64,000 bases of DNA from Margaritifera margaritifera (GCA_029931535.1 JAQPZY010001525.1:3215001-3279000); one strand, 5' to 3'. Shown: positions 13,139-27,139, counted from the stretch's first letter. The notes: generated by a model from the letters alone, not told the origin. Numbers and translations are program-made.

Positions 13139-13166
<28 letters not shown>
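13139..13166. repeat. (AT)n tract forming the left flank of the LTR element
   Basis: The AT tract runs directly into the TG that starts the 5' LTR, and an AT tract resumes immediately after the 3' LTR at 19751. The element therefore inserted into an AT microsatellite. Confidence 0.9.
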
Positions 13167-13170
<4 letters not shown>

Positions 13171-13400
13171 ATGTATGATGTTTATATAATGTTGAATATG
13201 TGTTTTGGGAGGTTATAAATGTTTCTTCACTTTAATATTTGCTTAAATCTTTATGTTTGTTAGGAAAAACATATATAACTAGTGTCCTTGAATTAGGTTG
13301 TTTTGATCAATATGTTTTCTCAATTTGAAGGTCAAGGTTGATTTTGTTTACAGTTAAAATTCCATTAAGATGACTCATATTCTAGAACATTCTGTCATGT

Positions 13401-13445
13401 GACCAATCTTTATATATATCATGTTTGGTAGACATTTTGTTCAGT
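13401..13445 (+). promoter_or_regulatory. candidate LTR core promoter (CCAAT, TATA, initiator)
   Basis: CCAAT at 13403-13407 and TATATATA at 13411-13418 are followed about 30 bp later by TTCAGTTCG (about 13440-13448), which resembles an initiator. Transcription would then start near 13442 and define the U3/R border. The assignment rests on spacing only. The same elements occur in the 3' LTR, 5857 bp downstream. Confidence 0.45.
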
Positions 13446-13809
13446 TCGACATTACCATCAGTCTTGTAAAGAGCTATTACAGTTGTGAAAATTCATTCCA
13501 AATTCTAAGAGAGGAATTATTTTAATTATTCATTGGATTATAACAGTGCTCATAAACTTTTGGATTTTGATTGACAATTTTGGAATTTATGTAAACTTAT
13601 TCAGAGATTTTGGATTACTTCATTTTGACTTCAGCACATCAAGATTTCTAGTACATCAGGACTTTGGAGACCATTAGCACATAATAACATTCAAGGACAC
13701 ATTCTATATTTAGGACTTGTGATTAGAACAATCATTCTTATTGGATTATTAGGATACATAAACACATTACTGTAAGTGACTTTTTGATTTTTCATTTTAA
13801 TTATCTAGT

Positions 13810-13815
13810 AATAAA
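13810..13815 (+). terminator. LTR polyadenylation signal AATAAA
   Basis: AATAAA lies about 80 bp before the LTR end and downstream of the proposed start, as expected in R. The copy that would act on the element's transcript is at 19667-19672 in the 3' LTR. Confidence 0.5.
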
Positions 13816-13898
13816 TTGCTTGTTGATTTTTACTTGATTTGTTGGTTTCACTTTCTTTCTGTTACATTTTTCTTAGACCATAGAGTCGTAACAGAAAT

Positions 13899-13916
13899 TG
13901 GGGGCTCGTCCGGGAT
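13899..13916 (+). other. primer-binding site, tRNA-Pro type
   Basis: TGGGGGCTCGTCCGGGAT lies 5 nt after the 5' LTR. It is the sequence known as the tRNA-Pro primer-binding site of murine leukaemia virus-type retroviruses, complementary to the 3' end of tRNA-Pro. The 5-nt gap (GAAAT) between LTR and site is short and normal for LTR elements. Confidence 0.9.
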
Positions 13917-14055
13917 CTGAATTTCATTAAAGCATATTAGAGATATTAAATTTATCTTTGAAATTCATATTGATTTTGTCTCTGAATTTTTTTTGTCTTT
14001 GGCAAAGATTTTAAATAGAGAAATTTGTTTTGTGTAAAACCAACAAGCATTTACA

Positions 14056-17000
14056 ATGGCATCTAATGTTCAGAATTTCATTTCAAAACCTACCCAGGAG
14101 GGGTTAGATTGCATGAGAAAGGATGAGTTGCTCGAGCTTGCCAGAAAATACAGTCTATCTGAGGCAAAAGTATCATTGACAAAACAGGAGATAAAGATTA
14201 TTTTGATTCAGTATTTAGTAGGAAAGGGAATTTTTGATAGCAGTGCTTTAAGTTTGAAGAGAAAGCCTGTATCTGGTTCTGACAGGAAATTAAGGGAATT
14301 AGAGTTAAAGAAACAGATTGATTTAGAATTGGCAAAGCTTCAGATTCAGAGAGAGAGAGAGAAAGAAGAGAGGCAGATCCAAATGCAGAAAGAAGAGAGG
14401 CAGATCCAAATGTAGAAAGAAGAGAGGCAGATCCAAATGCAGAAAGAAGAGAGGCAGAGGGAGAGAGAAAAAGAAGAGAGGCAGTTGGAGAGAGAGAAAG
14501 AAGAGAGACAAATGCAGATACAGATGGAGAGAGAGAAAGAAGAGAGGCAAATGCAGATGCAAAGAGAAGAAAGGGAAATGCAATTTAAATTAAGAGAATT
14601 AGAACTGGCAAACAGGGCACACTCCACTCCTTTAAACACAAGTTCAGGTTTTGATGTTACTAGATATATTAGGTTAGTACCCCCTTTTCAGGAAAAAGAA
14701 GTAGATAAATACTTTCTTCATTTCGAGAAAATAGCTGAAAACTTGAAATGGCCCAGAGAGCATTGGACTTTGTTATTACAAAGTGTACTTATTGGCAAAG
14801 CTCGTGAAGTCTACACTTCACTGTCAGTACAACAAAGCACTGATTATGATTTGGTTAAGGAGTACATCTTGAAAGCTTATGAGTTGGTACCAGAGGCATA
14901 TCGACAAAGGTTTAGGAATTGTAGAAAAGAAACTGGACAAACTCATGTCGAATTTGCAAGGGATAAAGAACAACTATTTGATAGGTGGTGCTCAGCCAAG
15001 AAAGTTGATCAAGCTTATGATAACCTCAGACAGCTCGTATTAATTGAAGAGTTCAAGAGGTGCATCCATAGTGATGTTAAAACCTATCTTGACGAGCAGA
15101 AAGTGGAAACTTTGGAAAATGCTGCTCGTATGGCTGATGATTATTCCTTGACTCACAAAATTTCATTTGGCAATAAGTCGTCCTCTCAGCAGTTTTCTGG
15201 TAAAAAACCATTTCAATCTCATTCGAGTACTTCCAAATTTCACAACAGCACAACTGTTAGGAATCAAACATCTGATAAGACTGATCAGAAATCCTTATCT
15301 CTTCCTACGTGCACTTATTGTAAAACGAAAGGGCACGTTATTTCTGATTGCTTCAAGTTGAAAAATAAGCAACAGAGTAAAGACAGAGCTTTTCCAAATG
15401 CTCTTATTTCTACGAGGTCAAGGTCACGGTCTTGTATTGAAAGCAATACATTTGTTGGGTCAAACAAACCCCAGTCTGATTCTATTTTGGAGGCTTATGA
15501 ACCATTCATGTCAGAAGGTTCTATATCACTTATTGGTGATTCTGCCAAACCTATCCCAATTAAAATATTAAGGGACACTGGAGCTTCTCAGAGTCTTTTA
15601 TTATCAGGTACTTTGCCTTTGTCTGAGGAGTCTTCTTCAAGTGAAAGTGTTCTTGTTCAGGGAGTTGAGTGCGGCTTTGTAAATGTTCCTCTTCATTGTG
15701 TAAATTTGGCATCAGACTTAGTTTCTGGACCTGTGACTGTTGGGGCAGTGACTTCTTTACCCATAGAGGGTGTTCATTTATTACTAGGCAATGACCTAGC
15801 TGGAGATAAGGTTGTGGTTAATCCACTTGTAACTGACAAGCCTTGTTTGGATCAGAAAGTTGATCCTGTCGAAACTGAAATCCCTGATTTGTACCCTGCT
15901 TGTGCAGTTACTAGAGCTATGGCAAAAAGAGCTCTTGAGATTGATGTTGATCAGGATATTATTCCTTTAGCTGACACATGTATTGGTCAGTTTTTTGATG
16001 AGGTCACCTTTTCCTCAGGTATTGATCAATCAAATGGTATTGATCACAGTGATCCTCTTTTGGCAACTCATTCTCTTTGTCCTACTCAGGATGACAAACG
16101 ACAATCTCTTGTCGTTGAACAGGAGCAAGATCCCGAGATATCTTGTTTGTTTCAGAGGGCTATTAGTGAAACTGAAGCCACACAAGTTCCAGTGTGTTAC
16201 TTTGTGAAAAATGGGGTCCTTATGAGGAAATGGAGACCACCTGATGTACCCGCTGGTGACGAGTGGTCAGTGAGCTATCAAATTGTTGTTCCTAAGTCAT
16301 ATCGACAGGAAATTCTTAATTTAGCCCATGAAACTCCTTTGGCTGGTCATTTAGGAGTCCGTAAGACTTATCACAAGATCTTGAATAATTTTTATTGTCC
16401 GAAACTCAAAAGTGATGTTTCTAAATACTGCAGATCTTGTCACACTTGTCAAATGGTAGGAAAACCCAATCAGAAGATACCTAAGGCTCATCTGCAACCT
16501 ATTCCTGCATTTGATGAACCATTTAGTAGAATAATGGTAGACTGTGTTGGTCCTTTACCTAAAACCAAGTTAGGCAACCAATACTTGTTGACCATCATGT
16601 GTGCATCTACAAGATTTCCAGAGGCAATTCCTCTGAGAAATATAAAAACTAAAACTATTGTGAAAGCTTTGGTGAAGTTTTTTACACTTGTTGGCCTTCC
16701 CAAATCTGTCCAGTCAGATCAAGGGTCAAATTTTATGTCTGGAATTTTCCAACAAGTTATGCATGAATTAGGCATCCAACAGTTTAAATCTTCTGCCTAT
16801 CACCCTGAAAGTCAAGGTGCTTTGGAAAGATTTCATCAAACTTTGAAGAATATGATTCGATCATATTGCTTTGATACAGAAAAGGATTGGGATGAGGGTG
16901 TTCATTTGTTGTTGTTTGCTGTTAGGGAATCAGTTCAAGAGTCGTTGGGTTTTAGTCCCTTTGAACTAGTTTTTGGTCATACTGTCCGTGGACCATTGAA

Positions 17001-18885
17001 ATTATTGAAAGAGAGACTTCTTTCAAATGAAGACGCAAAGATTAATCTTCTTGATTATGTTTCTGATTTCAAATACAAGTTGTCAAAGGCCTGTGAAGTA
17101 GCAAGAACTAATCTTCACACTACTCAGTCAAATATGAAATTAAGGTATGACAGAAATTCACAGGAAAGGAGTTTTAAACCTGGTGACAAAGTTCTGGCTC
17201 TCTTTCCCATACCTCAGAATCCTCTTCAGGCTAAATTTTTTGGTCCTTATACCATTGAAAAGAAAGTAAATGACTTAAATTATATCATTAACACTCCTGG
17301 GAGACGGAAACAGAAACAACTTTGTCATATAAATATGTTAAAGGAATATTTTGACAGAGATAGCTCAGCTAATTATTCAGTTAATTTAGTTGTACCTGTC
17401 CCACACAGTGAAGATATCAACGATGGAATACGATCAGACTATAGTGACTCTGGTATAACCAATCTTCGGAATTCAGAAATATTGAACAACCTAGACCAGA
17501 AACTTTCACATCTACAACAACAGGAAGGAAATGAACTAAAACAGCTATTACATGACTATGAGCACTTGTTTCCTGATGTTCCAACACGAACAAGAAAAAT
17601 TTATCATGACGTTGACATTGTAGATTCTGCGCCTGTGAAACAGCATCCTTATAGGATGAATCCTCTCAAACAGAACTATTTGAAGAAAGAAATTCAGTAT
17701 CTACTGGAGAATGATTTCATAGAACCAAGTAAAAGTAACTGGAGTTCACCATGTATTCTTGTTCCCAAGCCAGATAATACATTCCGTATGTGTACTGACT
17801 ATAGAAAAGTCAACAGTGTCACCAAAACTGATTCATTTCCAATCCCAAGAATGGACGATTGCATTGATAAAATTGGAAATGCGGAATATGTCACCAAGTT
17901 TGACCTTTTAAAAGGATTCTGGCAAATTCCACTGACGGAAAGGGCAAAAGAAATTTCAGCATTTGCAACTCCAGATGGACTTTATCAATATAAAGTCATG
18001 CCGTTTGGAATGAAAAATTCGCCTGCAACGTTTCAACGTCTGATGAACATGATAACATTTGGTCTTGATAATTGTGACGCTTATATCGATGACGTCATTA
18101 TCTACAACAACACCTGGGAAGATCATTTGGAAACCATTCGAAAATTCTTCGATCGACTCAGTGATGCGAATCTGACAATTAATTTGAGCAAAAGTGAGTT
18201 TTGCCATGCTTGTGTCACATTTTTAGGACATATTGTGGGACAAGGTCAAGTTAAACCTATAGAAGCTAAGGTCAAAGCTATCTCTGAATTTCAAGTTCCA
18301 ATTTGTAAAAAGCAACTGATGCGATTTCTAGGTATGGCTGGATATTATCGGAAATTTTGTTCCAATTTTTCCAAAATTGCTGAACCTTTGACAAGTTTAT
18401 TAAGTAAGAAAACCAAATTTTGTTGGTCTGACAAGTGTCAGGAATCTTTTGACAAGTTAAAGGCCATGCTTAAGAATGCACCAGTTCTTTCTGCACCAAA
18501 TTTTAGCCAATCATTTAAATTATCTGTTGATGCAAGTGATGTAGGAGTTGGTGGAGTATTGATTCAGGAAGACAAAAGTGGTGTGGATCACCCTGTGTGT
18601 TATTTTTCTAAAAAACTAAACAAGCACCAGAAAAATTATTCCACAATTGAGAAGGAATGTTTGGCTTTGATATTGGCTTTACAGCATTTTGAAGTGTATG
18701 TTACCTCAGCTCTTTCTCCAATTATTGTGTACAGTGATCACAATCCCCTTACTTTCATCAACAAAATGAAAGATAAAAATCGGAGATTGTTGAGATGGAG
18801 TTTGATATTGCAGGAATATAACATTGACATTAGACACATCAGGGGAAAAGACAATGTGATTGCAGATGCACTCTCACGTGCCTAG
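14056..18885 (+). CDS. gag-pol: gag-pol polyprotein of the Gmr1-like element, one in-frame TAG
   Basis: One reading frame runs from ATG 14056 to TAG 18883-18885. It is interrupted only by TAG at 14413-14415, which replaces a CAG of the coiled-coil repeat; the next Met in frame is at 14437. Counting residues from 14437, the frame holds a Glu/Arg/Gln-rich coiled coil (1-60), a capsid region of the SCAN-related gag type (about 72-245), a CCHC knuckle (C292, C295, H300, C305), a DTGAS protease motif (D380) and an integrase. The integrase has an HHCC zinc module (H631, H638, C668, C671), catalytic D702, D761 and E797 (35 residues between the last two), and GPY at 936-938. Next come the reverse transcriptase (first catalytic D1156, YIDD at 1216-1219) and RNase H (D1365, E1405 or E1407, D1434), ending IADALSRA. 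All catalytic residues are present. Gag and pol share one frame without frameshift. No chromodomain or envelope is seen. Confidence 0.93.
14341..14580 (+). repeat. imperfect purine-rich tandem repeat inside gag
   Basis: Units of about 24-27 bp with the core GAAAGAAGAGAGGCA repeat across the N-terminal part of gag and encode E/R/K/Q heptad-like coiled coil (REKEERQ, MQKEERQ). The TAG stop lies within one unit. Unit number is likely to vary between copies through slippage. Confidence 0.85.
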
Positions 18886-19014
18886 AAATGTAATATTGCT
18901 TGATGTAATTAAGTCCAGTATCGTAAAACACGTTCTTATGTAATTTTGGTTATTGTAGTATTAGATGTATATTCAAAAGAAAGCTTTATTATATAAATCT
19001 TTCTTTTTCTTTAT
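18886..19014 (+). other. 3' untranslated part of the LTR element
   Basis: About 130 bp of A+T-rich sequence between the pol stop and the polypurine tract. It has no open frame long enough for an envelope or accessory gene. Confidence 0.8.
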
Positions 19015-19023
19015 GAGGGGAGG
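19015..19023 (+). other. polypurine tract
   Basis: GAGGGGAGG abuts the TG of the 3' LTR, as expected for the plus-strand primer in reverse transcription. Confidence 0.85.
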
Positions 19024-19750
19024 TGTTATGTATGATGTTTATATAATGTTGAATATGTGTTTTGGGAGGTTATAAATGTTTCTTCACTTTAATATTTGCT
19101 TAAATCTTTATGTTTGTTAGGAAAAACATATATAACTAGTGTCCTTGAATTAGGTTGTTTTGATCAATATGTTTTCTCAATTTGAAGGTCAAGGTTGATT
19201 TTGTTTACAGTTAAAATTCCATTAAGATGACTCATATTCTAGAACATTCTGTCATGTGACCAATCTTTATATATATCATGTTTGGTAGACATTTTGTTCA
19301 GTTCGACATTACCATCAGTCTTGTAAAGAGCTATTACAGTTGTGAAAATTCATTCCAAATTCTAAGAGAGGAATTATTTTAATTATTCATTGGATTATAA
19401 CAGTGCTCATAAACTTTTGGATTTTGATTGACAATTTTGGAATTTATGTAAACTTATTCAGAGATTTTGGATTACTTCATTTTGACTTCAGCACATCAAG
19501 ATTTCTAGTACATCAGGACTTTGGAGACCATTAGCACATAATAACATTCAAGGACACATTCTATATTTAGGACTTGTGATTAGAACAATCATTCTTATTG
19601 GATTATTAGGATACATAAACACATTACTGTAAGTGACTTTTTGATTTTTCATTTTAATTATCTAGTAATAAATTGCTTGTTGATTTTTACTTGATTTGTT
19701 GGTTTCACTTTCTTTCTGTTACATTTTTCTTAGACCATAGAGTCGTAACA
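19024..19750 (+). repeat. 3' LTR (727 bp)
   Basis: Full-length partner of the 5' LTR with the same ends and no visible difference. It is followed directly by the (AT)n target tract at 19751-19775. Confidence 0.95.
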
Positions 19751-19781
<31 letters not shown>

Positions 19782-19841
19782 AAGCACTTTGATTTTGTAA
19801 ATCGTGAATGTAAACTTGGCAAAGAAATATGTCTGCGGCAA

Positions 19842-19844
<3 letters not shown>

Positions 19845-19884
<40 letters not shown>
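19845..19884. repeat. (GA)n microsatellite
   Basis: GA tract with one AA interruption. A shorter (GA)n at 39120-39139 is its counterpart in block B. Confidence 0.9.
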
Positions 19885-22149
<2,265 letters not shown>

Positions 22150-23100
22150 TATTTTTAATTTAATATTTCATGGCTAAAATATGGGGAAAAATGTCATATA
22201 AACTTTTGGCAAAATCAAGTTAGCTGGGCTATGTGGATAGCAACTGCAGAATGTTGAATATCTCTCTGGCATATAGATACAAATAATGCTTTTATTCCTA
22301 CTTTGGTTAAATCAATTTAATTTACAGACGTGTTACTTGATTTTTTGGTAGATGTTTGTGGCGACAGAGCGGAATAAGAAAAAAGGGATGACGCTTATAA
22401 ACTACCAAAAAGTAACTAAATGATTATAATAAACAAACCTTAAAAGAATTGTGACCTTTTAAATCAAAGATTGTTGCAATAAAGATTGGTTAGCAGAAAA
22501 ATGAACGATGAAGTAAGAAAAAAGTAAAATGTAATAGGGTATTATGAATGAAAAGCGTAGAAAACCTTGATCTAGATGGCTATTGCAGGTAGCTTAGGCA
22601 AGGAATACTGATCACAACTGTCCAGTTTCTTGTGCATATAAGAAAAAAAAAATCAATTGGACATTGGTCTTTCGAAAAATCATATGTCACTTTAATCATA
22701 GGCTTTTCTACATGAGTTCCTTTTCAGATTAAGTTTGGTATGTGCAGCAGAAACAATTTAAAGTTGGACTACATTTTTATTAACCTACGTATGCATGATA
22801 CTATAACATCAGACACCACAGCACAACCATTAGAGGAAACATACAGACATATTGGTATTCCTGCCAATACAGCACCATCAAACATTATTTTGAATTCCAC
22901 AAGAATGTTGTTAAACATTCTTCAATTCAGCAATTATAAATAATAATATATTAGTTGAAGGAACCCCCACCATCTCCTTCTCTCAAGGACCTCATTGTCT
23001 GATTGACAAATACAAAATTCAATGCTAGAAGTATGCGTTATGTGATGGATGCAACATTAATAATGCACTAGATAATTAAGGAATAACATTTTGCGAAATG
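22150..23100 (+). pseudogene. decayed coding tract, block A counterpart of 42.8 and 47.7-48.7 kb
   Basis: At 22168-22254 a plus-strand frame aligns with the 58905-59081 and 63104-63280 frames (shared core FWQNQVSWAM against IWQNQVNWAM) and ends at an early TGA. At 22860-22940 the peptide fragment SNIILNSTRMLLN aligns with block B near 48070. At 23032-23052 the motif YALCDGCN aligns with YALCERCN at 48578. The three pieces are in the same order as in block B, with stops and frameshifts between them. I do not recognise the source protein. It could be an old mobile or viral-like element, or a dead host gene. Confidence 0.4.
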
Positions 23101-24060
23101 TGAATAAACAAATAATTCAAGAACACAATAACAGTAAGCAGAACGAAAAAACACACATAAATTTATTTTGTTCATTTTACCGTTCTATTAATATACAGGT
23201 GAGTTTATGAACAAAATGAAATATATGACAACTTCGAAAATTTGTTTCATGGTGTAAAGAAAATATTCAATGCAACAAAAAAAAAAGCATGATCTGAAAG
23301 GTTATAAATTTATTTATGAAAGATACAACATAATTACGAGACATAAATTAACAAAACTGGATATCCTAAATTGTTCTAATGTCTTTAAAACGGTTGCAAT
23401 TTTTCACCAAAATCGATTCCAAATCAAATTATCAATTATCAGTTATTAAATCAAAATATATTTGTATCTACACAGTCGATGTCGTACGGGAAACAGAAAA
23501 AATTAAAGATATGTAAACAATTCAATGACCTTATAAGCCAAATTGAATCATCTATGCCAAAAATATAATTCACAATAAACAGCTAATATTCTTATTTTTC
23601 ATATGATACGATAAACTTTTTATTACACGTTTAAATTAAACTTAAGAAAGCATTTAACATCATCATGCGTGGGACACATTTTTTTTGAAAAACTCAGTTT
23701 GATTTTTACATCTTTTTTAAGCTGAATATATCATTCTTTTTGTCAATATTGTGACATTTTGTCCAACTTATATTTATAGAAAAAACATAAAACAGAACGT
23801 GAATACTTACAGATGTACACGCTTTTAACATGGATCCAAATTATGAATTCGATCTTTGGTTTGGAAAGTGACTGTAGCAGCATTAACTTTGAAAAACACA
23901 AGGTGTGCATAGTATTATTCACATGACACATATTTTTACAACATATAAAAAGCGTTTCAATTGATGTTTAACTCATTCATTTCTACAGCACATCAAACAA
24001 AACAAAAACAGAACTAAAACGCAATTCAATATGATAATGTGTTGATTTAAAATTAACGGA
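23101..24060. other. A+T-rich block A sequence, no gene seen
   Basis: Very A+T-rich. It may contain further unrecognisable remains of the decayed coding tract, but no frame longer than about 60 codons has protein-like character. Confidence 0.35.
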
Positions 24061-25958
24061 TTTGCATTCAAAAGCACAACAACTTGCTGCATAATGAGCG
24101 AAATTTATCTCTAATATACTAGCACAGAAGTTGACCACATATAACTATGCGAATCTGACATAATTTAATAAATATAAAGTCAACCCTATGCAGTTTTAAG
24201 GCTTCATTATGGGCTTACTTTTTTAGACCTGAAATAATTTGACAATGATTAAATGCAAATGGACATTAATCCTCTTTAAGATTGAATTCCCATTTTACAA
24301 TGTAAATTCTATGCATTAATAGATTATTTTTTATGGTAAATGGCTTGTCTAAATGAAGAAATAATGGTTTGAAAACATGTTTCTCTTCCGTTAGCTCCAC
24401 GCGTGATTCAATGTTGCAATGTTAAATATGTATTTAAAAAATTGCAACGTTTGGAAACGGGTACTTGTATACCAATGTAGATAGCTTTTATCAAGCCATT
24501 ATTTAGAGTCTATCATCAAAATGAACAAGTCTGCTTGTTTATGCTATTACCTCTCTGTATACACAGCATGACAACCATCGAGCGTCTTGTTCAATTACGG
24601 TTGCGCACAACTGTGATGACATTGCACAATTACATCACACTGTGCGTTACTGTTGGTAACACGCACCTTCAAAAAATGTGCAAGATCAATACCTATTGAA
24701 AACGGGGTTGTAACGGATTTACGTTTGAATACTTGTTAGAACCTGCTTTCTAACCCGTATATTAATATATTTCACTTAAATACCTTGCACATGCCTCAGC
24801 ATGTTTACAGGAGGGTACTTCCTTTTCTGTTATTTGGAGGAAAATCTATTTCAATAAAAAACATGTCGCATTTGTTCCTTAATTAAATACTGAATAAATG
24901 CAATTATCATGATATCATTGATTTGAAATACGTTTATGTGGCAAGTGGGTAGAAAAGTGTTAGTTTGTTAACTCTTGTTGAGGTACATACTTGAATGAAA
25001 TAATTCAATCTTTTGTAGTAGACGACTTTAAATGATCTTCCATCGTTCAAAGGCGCAATTATGTTCAAGCTTAAGTCAGCCGATGATTACTTTACATTTT
25101 ATTCTGATTGCTGCCTTCCAATAGTAATTCCATTCCAGTCTGAAATTGTAATCCCAAGCTGCTATATTACTCAGCAGTAGTTTAGCAAAACCTGAAAGAA
25201 TCATAAAGATTGACTTTTAGATTTATGCTTTGCATTCATTAAAAAAGGTGTGAATAGTTCCGTAATAACTTCAAAGACTGTTACACATTTTTTTTCAAGC
25301 AAGTTTTGCAAAACTTGTTGTAAAAAGTATAGCAGGACCATGTGCTTGTTTCAATCACTTCAGTCATGCGCAAATATATTACTTTTCAATGCTTCAAGAA
25401 ACCCAATATGTGTACTTTCATGATCTTGTTAAACAATATACGATTTAAACAGATTTGTAATTTAGATATTACTTCGTCATTATCATATAATAATACAATG
25501 ATACGTTTCCAAATTCTTTGCAATATTTATATTTTTAATATTGTTTTAAAATAAAATGACACTCACGCGTTTACAATCAGACCCTACTCTAATCCGACTG
25601 CATCTAAATTTCTGATTAAAAACGTAAAGCAACAAAATCATCACAAGATCGCAATAATAAACTTTATATGATTACCGAATATTCAGTAAAACGCGGATAT
25701 TTTGGCAACCGTTTACCATGTCACCAAGGCGGCATAAAGAGGATGAAACCAGTAAGCTTTGGAGTCCTAACTCTTGAGTTGGGCAGAAAATAATACCTGC
25801 ATCAAATCAGTCTTGGCAGATATTCAGTACAGTTTAATTGCATGCAAATTGGCTATCGGTGGCGTTTTATAATATTTACTCTGTCAAGCTGTAGCTGCAT
25901 AAAGGATGATCTTTGAATTGCAGAATAAATCAACAGTAAGTTAGGTGTTGAGTATATT
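24061..25958. other. block A sequence collinear with 49.7-51.55 kb
   Basis: No intact gene. The part matching the block B frame at 50279-50551 (here about 24720-24860) is broken by stops after the shared GYxLxxYxEE. An 18-bp perfect palindrome, CAAGTTTTGCAAAACTTG, lies at 25300-25317. Confidence 0.45.
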
Positions 25959-26180
25959 GTGAAATTGTCATTCCGTATGCTGATCTTCATGAATATCATT
26001 TATATATTTATAGATAACTTTGAAAAGGTCATGCATTTATCACATTCCAATGTGTCATCTCCATATCAAATTCAGGACACAAAAACTGTTATTATCTTCT
26101 CGATTTATTCTTATATTTTTGGCAAAATCACTTTGACAAGTTCACTCGTCTCATTCAGTTGCGAACGTAAAATAAATTAG
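25959..26180 (+). pseudogene. KLSF-type open frame, paralogue of 51559-51801
   Basis: A 73-codon frame whose first codon is GTG where block B has ATG. It shares with the block B frame the order KLSF, hydrophobic run, NFEK, HLS, QIQD, FGKITLTSS and VSFSCE. Length differences between the copies are multiples of three. Both stay open despite clear nucleotide divergence in A+T-rich DNA, which suggests past coding. The N-terminal hydrophobic run could be a signal peptide or membrane anchor. No family is recognised. With no ATG this copy may be an internal exon or a pseudogene. Confidence 0.3.
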
Positions 26181-27052
26181 CTAGGCACCGGGTGGGGACT
26201 GTACTATTTTTTAAAGAATCAGTAACATATGTTACTAGGTAAGATTGAAGAAATTTATACGATACATGAGACTGCTAATATTTAGGGAATTTAGTGAACC
26301 AAGAAGACCCACAAAGTACCATCCCATCCACCACACCACCCATAACGTGGATATACACAATAATTAGGATACTAGTCTCGAAGTGGAGGAGCTACATATC
26401 TTGAATATGTCTTGAATATGATAATTACGGTATCAACCATTATCATCGATTTCAACAGTAAAACAATTGTATTTGATGACGTATATTTTACCTCGACATG
26501 GACCATTTCGCTAAAATATAAGCGTGGATTTGCTGCTTTGATGAACGATATACACTTCTGCATAAAATCTATATATGCTGTAATACGAATATGATTGTTT
26601 TGCGGCACGGCAGAATTATTATATACCAACCAGCTGCTGGATTGCTGATTTATGAAGTTGAATAATACCCCTACCCTGCTTTAGGTAGATTAATCTCGAA
26701 AACAAAGTGCTGTCATTTTTGAAAGCCACTTTGCTCTGACTTTAATACAGAAATACTAGTGACGTGTGCTGGGCCCTCTAGTGCAACTGGTGCTTTTGTT
26801 TTTCAAACGTCAACGTTATTATCTACCGAAATGACATTTATTATGTGGTTTAAATCCTACACTATTTCGCATAATGAATATGCATAAACATCACTAAACT
26901 TCCACAAGCAAAGTGTTCATAATTATCTCTTTATTTTCACTTTTCTGCTTTCACCATAGCTTCATTCACATGACGATATGTTGCATTCAATATTGAAAGT
27001 AAAGTTAATTAGTTGCAGACTATGAAGTTCCAACGATGGTTGAACGAATCGG

Positions 27053-27053
<1 letters not shown>
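26181..27053. other. block A non-coding, collinear with 51.8-52.64 kb
   Basis: No gene is supported. Overlapping frames near 26372-26629 on both strands have no motif and are not conserved in block B. Confidence 0.4.

Positions 27054-27136
<83 letters not shown>
27054..27136. repeat. (AT)n microsatellite
   Basis: Pure AT tract of about 41 units. Block B has (AT)n(CA)n(AT)n at the same place (52642-52761). Confidence 0.95.

Positions 27137-27139
<3 letters not shown>

Larger units (their letters stand above)
13167..13893 (+). repeat. 5' LTR (727 bp)
   Basis: Begins TGTTATGTATGATG and ends GTCGTAACA. It matches the 3' LTR over its full length with no difference that I could see. The exact offset of 5857 bp is kept at every point checked. 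Confidence 0.95.
13167..19750 (+). mobile_element. complete Gmr1-like Ty3/gypsy LTR retrotransposon
   Basis: This 6584-bp element has two 727-bp LTRs with TG...CA ends, a tRNA-Pro-type primer-binding site, a polypurine tract against the 3' LTR, and one long gag-pol frame. Domain order is gag, zinc knuckle, protease, integrase, reverse transcriptase, RNase H. Placing integrase before RT is the Ty1/copia order, but the RT, RNase H and integrase (with GPY/F motif) are of Ty3/gypsy type. That combination defines the Gmr1-like lineage. There is no envelope frame after pol. The flanks are AT repeat on both sides, so the target-site duplication (ATAT or ATATAT) cannot be sized. The LTRs look identical, which points to a recent insertion. 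One in-frame TAG in gag makes this copy probably non-autonomous unless the stop is read through. Confidence 0.95.

Noticed and set aside
14413..14415. Retrovirus-style TAG readthrough between gag and pol
   Set aside because: The stop is inside the N-terminal repeat of gag, not before protease, and replaces a CAG of that repeat.
14323..14639. Leu/Phe/Ser-rich minus frames opposite gag
   Set aside because: Shadows of the purine-rich coiled-coil repeat on the coding strand.
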